This document shows positions 20,218-28,009 of a stretch of DNA of 64,000 nucleotides, in pieces. The stretch comes from Haematobacter genomosp. 1 (GTDB lineage Bacteria > Pseudomonadota > Alphaproteobacteria > Rhodobacterales > Rhodobacteraceae): contig NZ_NIPW01000003.1 of assembly GCF_002196855.1 (NCBI RefSeq), forward strand, positions 84,113 to 148,112. The letters run 5' to 3'. The stretch's first letter is position 1; every line of letters begins with the position of its first letter. Position numbers and translations under genes: made by a program. The notes below the pieces were generated by a model. It saw nothing but the letters and a program-made list of their open reading frames with translations. It had not been told where the DNA came from and did no database searches.

Positions 20218-21087
20218 TCAGGCGCGCACGTGCTTTTCGTAGGTGGAGGCGATGTCGCGGGTAAGGGCGCCCACCTCGAAGTTGTAGTCACCGATCTGGC
20301 CCACAGGGGTCACTTCCGCCGCCGTGCCGGTCAGGAAACACTGCTCGAAGCCTTCAAGCTCCGCGGGCAGGATATGGCGTTCGTGCACCTTGATCTGGTT
20401 GTCGCGGAGCAGGCCGATCACCGTCTGGCGCGTGATGCCGTTCAGGAAGCAGTCGGCCAGCGGGGTATGCACCTCGCCATCCTTGACGAAGAAGATGTTC
20501 GCCCCGGTCGCTTCGGCCACATAGCCGCGATAGTCGAAGAACAGCGCGTCGGAGCAGCCCTTGGCCTGCGCCGCATGTTTCGACATCGTGCAGATCATGT
20601 AAAGCCCCGCCGCCTTGGCCTCCGCCGGGATGGTTTCGGGCGAGGGGCGCTTCCATTTGGAGATGTCGAGCTTTGCGCCCTTCATCTTGGCGTCGCCGTA
20701 ATAGGCGCCCCACCCCCAGGTCGCGATCGCGAGCCGCACCGGATTGCCGATGGCGGAAACGCCCATCTCGTCACCCGCGCCGCGGAAGGCAAGCGCGCGG
20801 ACATAGCCGTCCGTCAGCCCGTTGGCCTTGAGGACCGCGTCCTTCGCCGCGTCGATTTCCTCGACGGTGAAGGGAATTTCCATGTCGAGCAGGTTGGCCG
20901 AGCGGTGAAGCCGCTGGGAATGTTCGGTGCCTTTGAAAATCTTGCCGTTGTAGCACCGCTCTCCCTCAAATACCGCGGAGGCGTAGTGCAGCGCGTGGGT
21001 CAGCACATGCACCTGCGCATCCCGCCACTCCACCAGTTTGCCATCCATCCAGATCTTGCCATCGCGGTCTTCGTACGAGCCGGCCAT
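20218..21087 (-). CDS. ilvE: Branched-chain amino acid aminotransferase
   Basis: A 289-residue PLP-dependent class IV transaminase for the last step of valine, isoleucine and leucine synthesis. Blocks seen: VLTHALHYASAVFEGERCY, the PLP Lys in IPAEAKAAGLYM (Lys158), ALFFDYRGYVAEATGANIF and CFLTGTAAEVTPV. AAAGGA precedes the ATG. It is divergent from petP across 129 nt that contain a 9-bp inverted repeat. With leuCDB it adds to the branched-chain amino acid genes of the window, although it is not in the same transcript. Confidence 0.95.
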   Translation of the reverse strand: MAGSYEDRDGKIWMDGKLVEWRDAQVHVLTHALHYASAVFEGERCYNGKIFKGTEHSQRLHRSANLLDMEIPFTVEEIDAAKDAVLKANGLTDGYVRALAFRGAGDEMGVSAIGNPVRLAIATWGWGAYYGDAKMKGAKLDISKWKRPSPETIPAEAKAAGLYMICTMSKHAAQAKGCSDALFFDYRGYVAEATGANIFFVKDGEVHTPLADCFLNGITRQTVIGLLRDNQIKVHERHILPAELEGFEQCFLTGTAAEVTPVGQIGDYNFEVGALTRDIASTYEKHVRA

Positions 21088-21136
21088 CGGGCCATTCCTT
21101 TCGTGTTTCCCCGCCTCGGGGATTTCCTTGGCGAAT

Positions 21137-21179
21137 CTTGCGCGCCTATTTCTCCATATTGAAGAATGTTGCGCGCAAG
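21137..21179. promoter_or_regulatory. 9-bp inverted repeat in the ilvE/petP intergenic region
   Basis: CTTGCGCGC (21137-21145) recurs inverted as GCGCGCAAG (21171-21179) around a 25-bp, AT-rich spacer. It sits midway between two divergent starts, one of them a MarR-family regulator. MarR proteins commonly bind dyads in their own promoter, so an operator is a reasonable reading. The spacing is long for a single MarR dimer. Confidence 0.4.
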
Positions 21180-21216
21180 CCCGGCGGAGCTATCAATTGA
21201 TTCTTGGAAAGTCAAC

Positions 21217-21780
21217 ATGTCTGACGTAAACACGGTGTCCAGACGCAATGGAGCAAGGGAGTCCGGGTTGGCGGAAGGTATCGGCGCATCGCCCGTGCAG
21301 GGCGAGGGACTGCTGTTTCTGACGGATGAACAGCTTCGCAAGGGCATCGAGGCGATGTTCTTCGCCTACCGTGGATTTACCGCGGACCCTGACCGGATTC
21401 TGGAGCAATACGATTATGGCCGCGCCCATCACCGGGCGCTGCACTTCATTCACCGCTGCCCGGGCACCACGGTCAACAACCTGCTCGCGATCCTCGGCGT
21501 GACCAAGCAATCGCTGAACCGTGTCCTGCGGGCGCTGGTGGAGGACGGGCTGGTCGAAAGCCGGGTCGGACGGAACGACAAGCGGGAGCGGCACCTTTAC
21601 CTGACCGAGCGCGGCACCGTGCTGGAACGCGACCTGTCCGAAGCGCAGCGGGCACGGATGCGCGCGGCCTACCGGGCGGTGGGACCGGAGGCGGTGGCCG
21701 GGTTCCGGCAGGTGCTGGAGGCGATGATGGACCCGGAGATGCGCCGGCTCTATGGCGGATTGAAGGAGCAGGGATCGTGA
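21217..21780 (+). CDS. petP: MarR-family regulator, PetP-like
   Basis: A 187-residue winged-helix regulator. The central MarR fold (about residues 55-150) contains RALHFIHRCPGTTVNNLL, the recognition-helix segment TKQSLNRVLRALVEDGLV and the wing VGRNDKRERHLYLTERG. In Rhodobacter capsulatus, PetP and PetR were found upstream of the cytochrome bc1 genes and are needed for their expression. Here the MarR gene is followed by a response regulator through a GTGA overlap, the same order. I infer PetP from that pairing. The ATG at 21217 has GGAAAG upstream; a start 17 codons earlier is less likely. Confidence 0.75.
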   Translation: MSDVNTVSRRNGARESGLAEGIGASPVQGEGLLFLTDEQLRKGIEAMFFAYRGFTADPDRILEQYDYGRAHHRALHFIHRCPGTTVNNLLAILGVTKQSLNRVLRALVEDGLVESRVGRNDKRERHLYLTERGTVLERDLSEAQRARMRAAYRAVGPEAVAGFRQVLEAMMDPEMRRLYGGLKEQGS

Positions 21781-22481
21781 CGGAGATTTCCGCGCCGCAT
21801 CTGCTGATCGTCGATGACGACCAGCGGATCCGCGGCCTTTTGCAAAAATTCCTGATACGGAATGGATTTCTGGTGTCCACCGCGCGGGATGCGGGGCAGG
21901 CGCGGCGGCTGCTCGCGGGGCTGGAGTTCGACCTGCTGGTGCTCGACGTGATGATGCCCGGCGAGGACGGGATCAGCCTGACGCAAGCGCTCAGGGAAGA
22001 TCTCGATACGCCGATCCTGCTGCTGACGGCGAAGGGGGAGGCGGATGATCGCATCAAGGGGCTGGAGGCGGGGGCGGACGACTATCTGACGAAACCCTTC
22101 GAGCCGCGGGAGCTTCTGCTGCGCATCAACGCGATCCTGCGCCGGGTGCCTGCCGCCCGCCCGGAGCAGGCGGGCCCGAAGGTCATTCAGCTTGGTCCCG
22201 TCCGCTATGACGTGGAACGGGGCGAGATGTGGCGCGGACCGGAGCATGTACGGCTGACGGCGACCGAGGTCGCGCTGATGCGCATCTTCGCGGCCAATCC
22301 GGGCGAGGCGTTGACGCGCGAGAAGCTGGTGGAGGATCTGGGGCGCGACAAGGGGCAGGCGCAGGAACGCGCGGTCGATGTGCAGATCACCCGCCTCCGC
22401 CGCAAGATCGAGGAGGATCCGCGCCAGCCACGCTACCTGCAGACCGTGCGGGGCGAAGGCTACATGCTGGCGCCCGACTGA
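21777..22481 (+). CDS. petR: OmpR-type response regulator, PetR-like, GTG start
   Basis: A 234-residue two-domain regulator. The receiver (about 8-125) has the acidic pocket IVDDD, phosphoacceptor Asp57 in VLDVMMPG and Lys in YLTKPF. The OmpR/PhoB winged helix (about 140-232) has LTATEVALMRIF and VDVQITRLRRKIEEDP. The GTG start (21777) overlaps the petP stop, so translation is coupled. No histidine kinase is adjacent. PetR-type regulators are essential for growth in some Rhodobacterales. The usual petABC neighbours are absent; xseB-ispA-dxs follow instead. Confidence 0.82.
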   Translation: MTEISAPHLLIVDDDQRIRGLLQKFLIRNGFLVSTARDAGQARRLLAGLEFDLLVLDVMMPGEDGISLTQALREDLDTPILLLTAKGEADDRIKGLEAGADDYLTKPFEPRELLLRINAILRRVPAARPEQAGPKVIQLGPVRYDVERGEMWRGPEHVRLTATEVALMRIFAANPGEALTREKLVEDLGRDKGQAQERAVDVQITRLRRKIEEDPRQPRYLQTVRGEGYMLAPD

Positions 22482-22532
22482 GCTGACGTGAACTTGACCG
22501 GGCCTGACTGTGCCCGACGGGCACCTGACAAG

Positions 22533-22598
22533 GCATCTGGCGGGACGGAAAGCACCTGGCGGGACGGAAAACCGGGGGCATCGAACCCCCGGCTTTCC
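22533..22598 (+). repeat. 19-bp tandem duplication running into a strong stem-loop
   Basis: Two adjacent 19-bp copies (22533-22551 and 22552-22570) differ at one base. The second runs into a hairpin with a 12-bp stem and one mismatch: GGAAA-A-CCGGGGG (22566-22578) with CCCCCGG-C-TTTCC (22586-22598), loop CATCGAA. No T-run follows. It lies in the 238-bp gap between petR and xseB and may end or stabilise the petPR transcript. The rest of the gap shows only a small TGCCC-GAC-GGGCA hairpin. Confidence 0.55.
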
Positions 22599-22719
22599 GG
22601 CTGCCGCGGGACAGCGGCGGGACATCGGCGGGGTATTGGAGGGACGGATCCCGCGGCGGGGCGGCTCGACTCCGGCGCAGCCTTGTGCTTTCAGGGGCGC
22701 GAACCAAGGAGACCGCGCC

Positions 22720-22956
22720 ATGACGCAGCCCGTGACGGAGCTGAGCTTCGAGGAAGCGCTGAAGGAACTGGAGCAGGTGGTGAGCCAGCTCGAACGGGGG
22801 GAGGTGGCGCTGGAGGCGTCCATCGCCCTTTATGAACGCGGCAACGCGCTGCGCCAGCATTGCGAGACAAAGCTGCGCGCGGCGGAGGAGCGGGTCGAGC
22901 AGATCACGCTCCAGAACGGTCAGCCGACGGGAACGCGGCCGGCCGAGGGACTCTGA
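22720..22956 (+). CDS. xseB: Exodeoxyribonuclease VII small subunit
   Basis: A 78-residue, mostly helical subunit that binds XseA in the single-strand-specific exonuclease VII. The family signature is clear: LSFEEALKELEQVVSQLERG, then ALEASIALYERGNALRQHCE. Normal length. It is commonly found just before ispA and dxs in proteobacteria, as here; ispA starts five nt after its stop. Confidence 0.95.
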   Translation: MTQPVTELSFEEALKELEQVVSQLERGEVALEASIALYERGNALRQHCETKLRAAEERVEQITLQNGQPTGTRPAEGL

Positions 22957-22961
22957 CACCG

Positions 22962-23831
22962 ATGTTCGAGGAGGCGCTGCGCGCGGCAGCCGGACGGGTG
23001 GAGGCACGGCTTCAGGCCGCGCTCTCTCCCATGGGCGATCTGCCGGTGATCGAGGCGATGCGGTATGCGGTCAGCGGCGGCAAGCGCTTGCGGGCCTTTC
23101 TGGTCATGGAGGGCGCCCGGCTGCACGGCATTCCGCCCGAACAGTCCGTCCATGCGGCTGCGGCGGTCGAGGCGGTCCATGCCTATTCGCTCGTCCATGA
23201 CGATCTGCCCGCGATGGATGACGACGACCTGCGCCGGGGCCAGCCGACCGTGCATGTGAAATGGGACGAGGCGACGGCGATCCTTGCGGGCGACGCCTTG
23301 CAGACGCTGGCCTTCGATATTCTCTCGCGCCCGGAAACGGCACCGGCCGCGGATATCCGGCTCCGGCTCATCGCGGGGCTGGCGCGGGCGGCGGGCGCAG
23401 AGGGCATGGTGCTGGGGCAGGCGCAGGACATCGCGGCGGAGACCGCGGCCCGCCCGCTGACGCTGGAGGAGATCACCATCCTTCAGGCCAACAAGACGGG
23501 TGCGCTGATCCGCTGGTCGGCGGAGGCCGGGCCGCTGCTGGCGGGCGCGGATCGGCAGCCGATGCGCGCCTATGCCGAGGCGCTGGGTCTCGCCTTTCAG
23601 ATCGCGGACGACATTCTGGATGCGGAGGGCGACCCGGCAAAGGCCGGCAAGCGGCTGCGCAAGGATGCGGAGGCGGGCAAGGCCACCTTCGTGTCGCTTC
23701 TGGGGCTCGACGGTGCGCGGAAACGTGCCATCTCGCTTGTGGAGGAGGCGTGCGCGGCGCTCACCCCCTATGGGGACGGGGCGGAACGGTTGCGTGACAC
23801 CGCCCGTTTCGTTATCGCCCGGGAGATGTAG
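22962..23831 (+). CDS. ispA: Polyprenyl (farnesyl/geranyl) diphosphate synthase
   Basis: A 289-residue trans-isoprenyl synthase condensing IPP with DMAPP/GPP, probably to farnesyl diphosphate. The first Asp-rich motif is [14 protein letters not shown] (first DDxxxxD, about 84-90). The second is [16 protein letters not shown] supplies the IPP-binding Lys/Arg, and [10 protein letters not shown] is the conserved KT block. It lies between xseB and dxs, ten nt before the latter, as part of an isoprenoid operon feeding quinones and carotenoids. Confidence 0.93.
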   Translation: MFEEALRAAAGRVEARLQAALSPMGDLPVIEAMRYAVSGGKRLRAFLVMEGARLHGIPPEQSVHAAAAVEAVHAYSLVHDDLPAMDDDDLRRGQPTVHVKWDEATAILAGDALQTLAFDILSRPETAPAADIRLRLIAGLARAAGAEGMVLGQAQDIAAETAARPLTLEEITILQANKTGALIRWSAEAGPLLAGADRQPMRAYAEALGLAFQIADDILDAEGDPAKAGKRLRKDAEAGKATFVSLLGLDGARKRAISLVEEACAALTPYGDGAERLRDTARFVIAREM

Positions 23832-23841
23832 GGAGGCCCCG

Positions 23842-25758
23842 ATGAGCCACAGACCCGTGACGCCGCATCTGGACCGGGTGCGGCTGCCCGCCGACCTGAA
23901 AGGGCTGACCGACCGTGAGCTGTCCGCCGTGGCGGATGAGCTGCGCGCCGAAACCATTTCCGCGGTGTCGGAAACCGGGGGGCATCTGGGCGCGGGGCTG
24001 GGTGTTGTGGAACTGACCGTCGCGCTCCATGCCGTGTTCGACGCGCCGCGCGACAAGATCATCTGGGATGTCTCCCACCAGTCCTATCCGCACAAGATCC
24101 TGACCGGGCGGCGGGAGCGGATCCGCACGCTTCGCCAGAAGGACGGGCTGTCGGGCTTCACCAAGCGGTCCGAAAGCGCCTACGATCCTTTCGGAGCGGC
24201 GCATTCCTCCACCTCCATCTCCGCCGCCCTCGGGTTTGCCGTGGCGCGCGATCTGGGCGCGGAGGGCGTGGGCGATGCGGTCGCCATCATCGGTGACGGC
24301 TCCATGTCCGCGGGCATGGCCTTCGAGGCGATGAACAACGCAGGTCATCTGGGCAAGCGGCTGTTCGTGGTGCTGAACGACAACGACATGTCCATCGCGC
24401 CCCCCGTCGGGGCGCTGTCTTCCTACCTCGCGCGGCTTTATGCGGGCGAGCCGTTTCAGGAACTGAAGGCGGCAGCGCGGGGCGCCGTGCGCTTCCTTCC
24501 GCCACCGATGCAGGAAGGCGCGCGCCGCGCCAAGGAAATGCTCAAGGGCATGACCGTGGGCGGCACGCTCTTCGAGGAACTGGGTTTCTCCTATATCGGG
24601 CCGATCGACGGGCATGACATGGAGCAGCTTCTGGCCGTGCTGCGCACCGCGAAGGCGCGGGCGCGGGGGCCGGTGCTGATCCACGCGATCACCCGCAAGG
24701 GCAAGGGCTATGCCCCCGCCGAGGCCGCTCTCGACAAGGGCCATGCCACGGCGAAGTTCGACGTGCTCACCGGCAAGCAGGCAAAGACCCCGAGCAATGC
24801 GCCGAGCTACACCAGCGTTTTCGCAAAGGCGCTGGTGGCGGAAGCGGAGCGCGACGACAGGATCGTCGCCGTCACCGCCGCCATGCCGGACGGCACGGGG
24901 CTGAACCTGTTCGCCGAACGGTTCCCGAAGCGCTGTTTTGACGTGGGTATCGCGGAACAACATGCCGTGACCTTTGCCGCCGGGCTGGCGGCGGGCGGGA
25001 TGAAGCCGTTCTGCGCGCTCTATTCCACCTTTCTGCAGCGGGGCTACGATCAGGTCGTGCATGACGTGGCCATTCAGCGTCTGCCCGTCCGTTTCGCCAT
25101 CGACAGGGCGGGGCTGGTGGGGGCGGACGGGGCGACGCATGCCGGCTCCTTCGATATCGCCTTTCTCGCCAACCTGCCCGGCATGGTGGTGATGGCCGCC
25201 GCGGACGAGGCGGAGCTTGTCCACATGGTGGCGACCGCCGCCGCGCTGGATGACCGGCCTTCTGCCTTCCGCTATCCGCGGGGTGAGGGTGTCGGCGTCG
25301 ATCTGCCGGAGCGAGGCCAGCCGCTGGAGATCGGCCGGGGCCGTATCGTGTCGGAGGGCAACCGCGTGGCGCTCCTTTCCTTCGGCACGCGGCTGGCGGA
25401 GGTGAATGCCGCCGCAGAGGCACTGGCGCAGCGGGGCCTGCGGCCGACGGTGGCCGATGCGCGCTTTGCCAAGCCCTTGGACCGGGAGCTGATCCTGCGG
25501 CTTGCCCGCGGGCATGAGGCGATGATCACGCTGGAGGAGGGCGCGGTCGGCGGTTTCGGCAGCCACGTCGCGCAGCTTCTGGCGGAGGAAGGCGTCTTCG
25601 ACAAGGGCTTCCGCTTCCGCTCCATGGTGCTGCCGGACATCTTCATCGACCAGGCGAGCATGGAGGACATGTACGCCGTCGCCGGAATGAACGCCGCCGA
25701 GATAGAGGCGAAGGTGCTGGAAGTTCTGGGCGTCGCGCGGATCGAACGGCGGGCCTGA
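23842..25758 (+). CDS. dxs: 1-deoxy-D-xylulose-5-phosphate synthase
   Basis: A 638-residue thiamine-diphosphate enzyme condensing pyruvate with glyceraldehyde 3-phosphate, the entry step of the MEP isoprenoid pathway. The ThDP/Mg site [18 protein letters not shown] (about 150-170), the catalytic His block [10 protein letters not shown], the Glu in [15 protein letters not shown], and [18 protein letters not shown] are all present. Length is normal for the family. GGGAGG lies upstream of the ATG. Because it needs thiamine diphosphate it is metabolically linked to the thiBPQ uptake genes in the same window, though not co-transcribed with them. Confidence 0.97.
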   Translation: MSHRPVTPHLDRVRLPADLKGLTDRELSAVADELRAETISAVSETGGHLGAGLGVVELTVALHAVFDAPRDKIIWDVSHQSYPHKILTGRRERIRTLRQKDGLSGFTKRSESAYDPFGAAHSSTSISAALGFAVARDLGAEGVGDAVAIIGDGSMSAGMAFEAMNNAGHLGKRLFVVLNDNDMSIAPPVGALSSYLARLYAGEPFQELKAAARGAVRFLPPPMQEGARRAKEMLKGMTVGGTLFEELGFSYIGPIDGHDMEQLLAVLRTAKARARGPVLIHAITRKGKGYAPAEAALDKGHATAKFDVLTGKQAKTPSNAPSYTSVFAKALVAEAERDDRIVAVTAAMPDGTGLNLFAERFPKRCFDVGIAEQHAVTFAAGLAAGGMKPFCALYSTFLQRGYDQVVHDVAIQRLPVRFAIDRAGLVGADGATHAGSFDIAFLANLPGMVVMAAADEAELVHMVATAAALDDRPSAFRYPRGEGVGVDLPERGQPLEIGRGRIVSEGNRVALLSFGTRLAEVNAAAEALAQRGLRPTVADARFAKPLDRELILRLARGHEAMITLEEGAVGGFGSHVAQLLAEEGVFDKGFRFRSMVLPDIFIDQASMEDMYAVAGMNAAEIEAKVLEVLGVARIERRA

Positions 25759-25859
25759 CCCGGCCATTCCCGTGCTGCAATGCAGAAATACCTGACGGAC
25801 CCCCTTGAATGGCTGGCCGGTTATGCGACATCTCGCCTCAGCAACCGCGGGATCCCGAC

Positions 25860-27077
25860 ATGACCGATTCACCCACCATCGCCCAGGCGCCGGTAAGGCT
25901 CGTGCTCTTCGCTCTGGCGATGGGCGGGTTTGCCATCGGCACCACGGAGTTCGCGGCGATGTCGCTGGTGCCGTATTTCTCCCCCGCGCTCGGCATCGAC
26001 GCGGCGACGGCAAGCCATGTGATCTCCGCCTATGCGCTTGGGGTTGTCGTGGGCGCGCCGGTGCTGGCGGTACTGGGCGCGCGGATGCCGAGGAAGCGCC
26101 TGCTCCTCATCCTCATGGCGGTTTTCGGGCTGGCCAACGTGGCGGCGGCGCTGTCGCCCAGCTATCCGGTGATGCTGCTGTTCCGCTTCATGGCCGGGCT
26201 GCCGCATGGGGCCTATTTCGGCGTGGCGAGCCTGATGGCCGCCTCCCTCGTTCCGCCGAATCGGCGGACATGGGCCGTGTCTATGCTGATGATCGGCCTG
26301 ACCATCGCCACCGTGCTGGGCGTGCCGATGGCCAATGTGATGGGTCAGACGATCGGCTGGCGCTGGGGCTTCGGCGTTGTGGGGGTGCTGGCGCTCCTGA
26401 CCTTTGTGCTGATCCTGCGGCTCGCCCCCGATCCCGCAGCCGATCCGGGGGCGAACCCGCTCCGGGAGTTGTCGGCGCTCGGCAACCGGCAGGTCTGGCT
26501 GACGCTGCTGACGGGTGCGGTGGGTTTCGGCGGGCTGTTCGCGGTCTATACCTATGTGGCCTCCACCCTGCTGACGGTGACGATGGCCCCGGAATGGGCG
26601 GTGCCGATCGTGTTCATGGTCTTCGGCCTCGGCATGACGGCGGGGACGCTGATCGTGGGGCGGATCGCCGACCGGGGGCTGATGGCGACGGCGGCGGGCA
26701 TCCTGATCTTTTCGGCGGTGATGCTGTTTCTCTATCCGTTCAGCGTCCACAGCCTCTGGACTATCGCGCCCTGCGTCTTCCTGATCGGGGCGGGCGGATC
26801 GCTGGGGCTGGTGTTGCAGACCCGGCTGATGGATGTCGCGGGCGATGCCCAGACGCTGGCGGCGGCGCTGAACCACTCCGCCTTCAACGCGGCGAATGCG
26901 CTCGGGCCGTGGCTGGCCGCAATGGTGCTGACGGCGGGCTACGGCTTTCCGGCCTCGGGCTTCGTGGGCAGCGCGCTGGCGCTTGGCGGGCTTCTTTTGC
27001 TGGGTGTGACCGTCTGGGATGCGCGCCGGTCGGAACAGCGTTCGGGCGTGGCCTGCTCAGTCCAGCCCTGCGAGTGA
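25860..27077 (+). CDS. MFS transporter, drug/arabinose-efflux type
   Basis: A 405-residue twelve-helix major facilitator of the DHA1 class. It opens with ALAMGGFAIGTTEFAAMSL, which matches the family motif GxxxxGTTEF seen in arabinose/drug exporters such as YdhP and SotB. The inter-helix motif GARMPRKRLLL follows helix 2. LPHGAYFGVASLMAASLVP is motif-rich and also typical. The substrate is unknown. Its last 21 bp overlap, tail to tail, the 3' end of the minus-strand SDR gene, which gives the unusual Cys-containing end SGVACSVQPCE. The start at 25860 is chosen for family alignment; 25809 is also in frame. Confidence 0.88.
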   Translation: MTDSPTIAQAPVRLVLFALAMGGFAIGTTEFAAMSLVPYFSPALGIDAATASHVISAYALGVVVGAPVLAVLGARMPRKRLLLILMAVFGLANVAAALSPSYPVMLLFRFMAGLPHGAYFGVASLMAASLVPPNRRTWAVSMLMIGLTIATVLGVPMANVMGQTIGWRWGFGVVGVLALLTFVLILRLAPDPAADPGANPLRELSALGNRQVWLTLLTGAVGFGGLFAVYTYVASTLLTVTMAPEWAVPIVFMVFGLGMTAGTLIVGRIADRGLMATAAGILIFSAVMLFLYPFSVHSLWTIAPCVFLIGAGGSLGLVLQTRLMDVAGDAQTLAAALNHSAFNAANALGPWLAAMVLTAGYGFPASGFVGSALALGGLLLLGVTVWDARRSEQRSGVACSVQPCE

Positions 27078-27950
27078 CGGCGACAGGAGCGAGGCAAGCC
27101 CCTCCCGATAGGTCGGGTAGCGGAGCGTGACGCCGAGATCGCGCTTGATCCTGTCGTTTCTGACCCGGCGGTTGTCGCGGTAGAAGGCCCGCGCCATCGG
27201 CGTCATCTCGGCCTCATCAAAGGGCACGGCGGGGGGGACGGGCAGGCCCGCCATCCGCGCGGCGGCTTCCACCACGTCCTGCGGCGGCGCGGGCAGATCG
27301 TCACAGACATTGTAGATTGCGCCCGGATCGGGCCGCGCGATGGAGGCCGCGAGCACCTCTGCTGCATCCTCCACATGGATGCGGCAGAAGACCTGCCCCT
27401 CCTTGACGATGCGATGCGCCGTGCCCGCGCGGAGCTTCTCGAACGGGCCGCGCCCCGGCCCGTAGATCCCGGCAAGCCTGAAAATATGGAGCGGCAGGCC
27501 CGTCTGCGCCGCGAGCGTCTGCCATGCCTGCTCCGCCATCAGCCTGCGGTCGCGGTGGCCCTCCGTCGCGCGGGGCGGCGTCGTCTCATCCACCCAGCCG
27601 CCGCCGTGATCGCCATAGACCCCGGTGGAGGAGAGATACCCGACCCAGGCGAGATGCGGGGCAGCCTTGCCGATCGCCTCTCCCGCCAGCGCCAGAAACG
27701 GATCCCCCTCCATCCCCGGCGCGGAGGAGATGAGCAGATGCGTGGCCACCGCCAGCGCGGGACGGAGATCGGCGGGCAGCAGGAGCGGCTCCACCCCGCG
27801 CGAGGCGAAAGCCGCGGCCCTTTCCGCGTCCCGGGTGGTGCTGATGATGCGCCAGTCGGGCAGATGCCGCTCCAGAAAGCCGGCCGTGTAGCCGTGGCCG
27901 AGCGACAGGAGCGTGGGAATGCGGGATTCTTCGGGGCGAGGCATGGTCAT
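27057..27950 (-). CDS. NAD(P)-binding SDR/epimerase-like protein (YeeZ-like)
   Basis: A 297-residue extended-type SDR. The nucleotide-binding loop reads LLSLGHGYTAGFL, a GxGYxxxxL form typical of the YeeZ branch instead of GxxGxxG. YLSSTGVYGDHGGGWVDE and FRLAGIYGPGRGP are the conserved catalytic and substrate blocks; in this branch the usual YxxxK is replaced by a RDRRLMAEQAW-type helix. NVCDDLPAPPQDVV is the C-terminal signature. Function is unassigned. It overlaps the MFS gene by 21 bp at its 3' end and is divergent from ade by about 60 nt. Confidence 0.85.
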   Translation of the reverse strand: MTMPRPEESRIPTLLSLGHGYTAGFLERHLPDWRIISTTRDAERAAAFASRGVEPLLLPADLRPALAVATHLLISSAPGMEGDPFLALAGEAIGKAAPHLAWVGYLSSTGVYGDHGGGWVDETTPPRATEGHRDRRLMAEQAWQTLAAQTGLPLHIFRLAGIYGPGRGPFEKLRAGTAHRIVKEGQVFCRIHVEDAAEVLAASIARPDPGAIYNVCDDLPAPPQDVVEAAARMAGLPVPPAVPFDEAEMTPMARAFYRDNRRVRNDRIKRDLGVTLRYPTYREGLASLLSPSLAGLD

Positions 27951-28009
27951 GCCGCGACTGTCATCGCAATATCACTTGAACGCAACGCCGCAGGGTGAAA
28001 ATCTCGGGC

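Noticed and set aside
22566..22598. Possible tRNA T-arm because of a TCGAA loop
   Set aside because: Only a single long hairpin; no acceptor, D or anticodon arms around it.
23812..26013. Long minus-strand frame opposite dxs and the MFS gene
   Set aside because: Antisense shadow with low-complexity Arg/Gly/His content; dxs motifs are complete on the plus strand.
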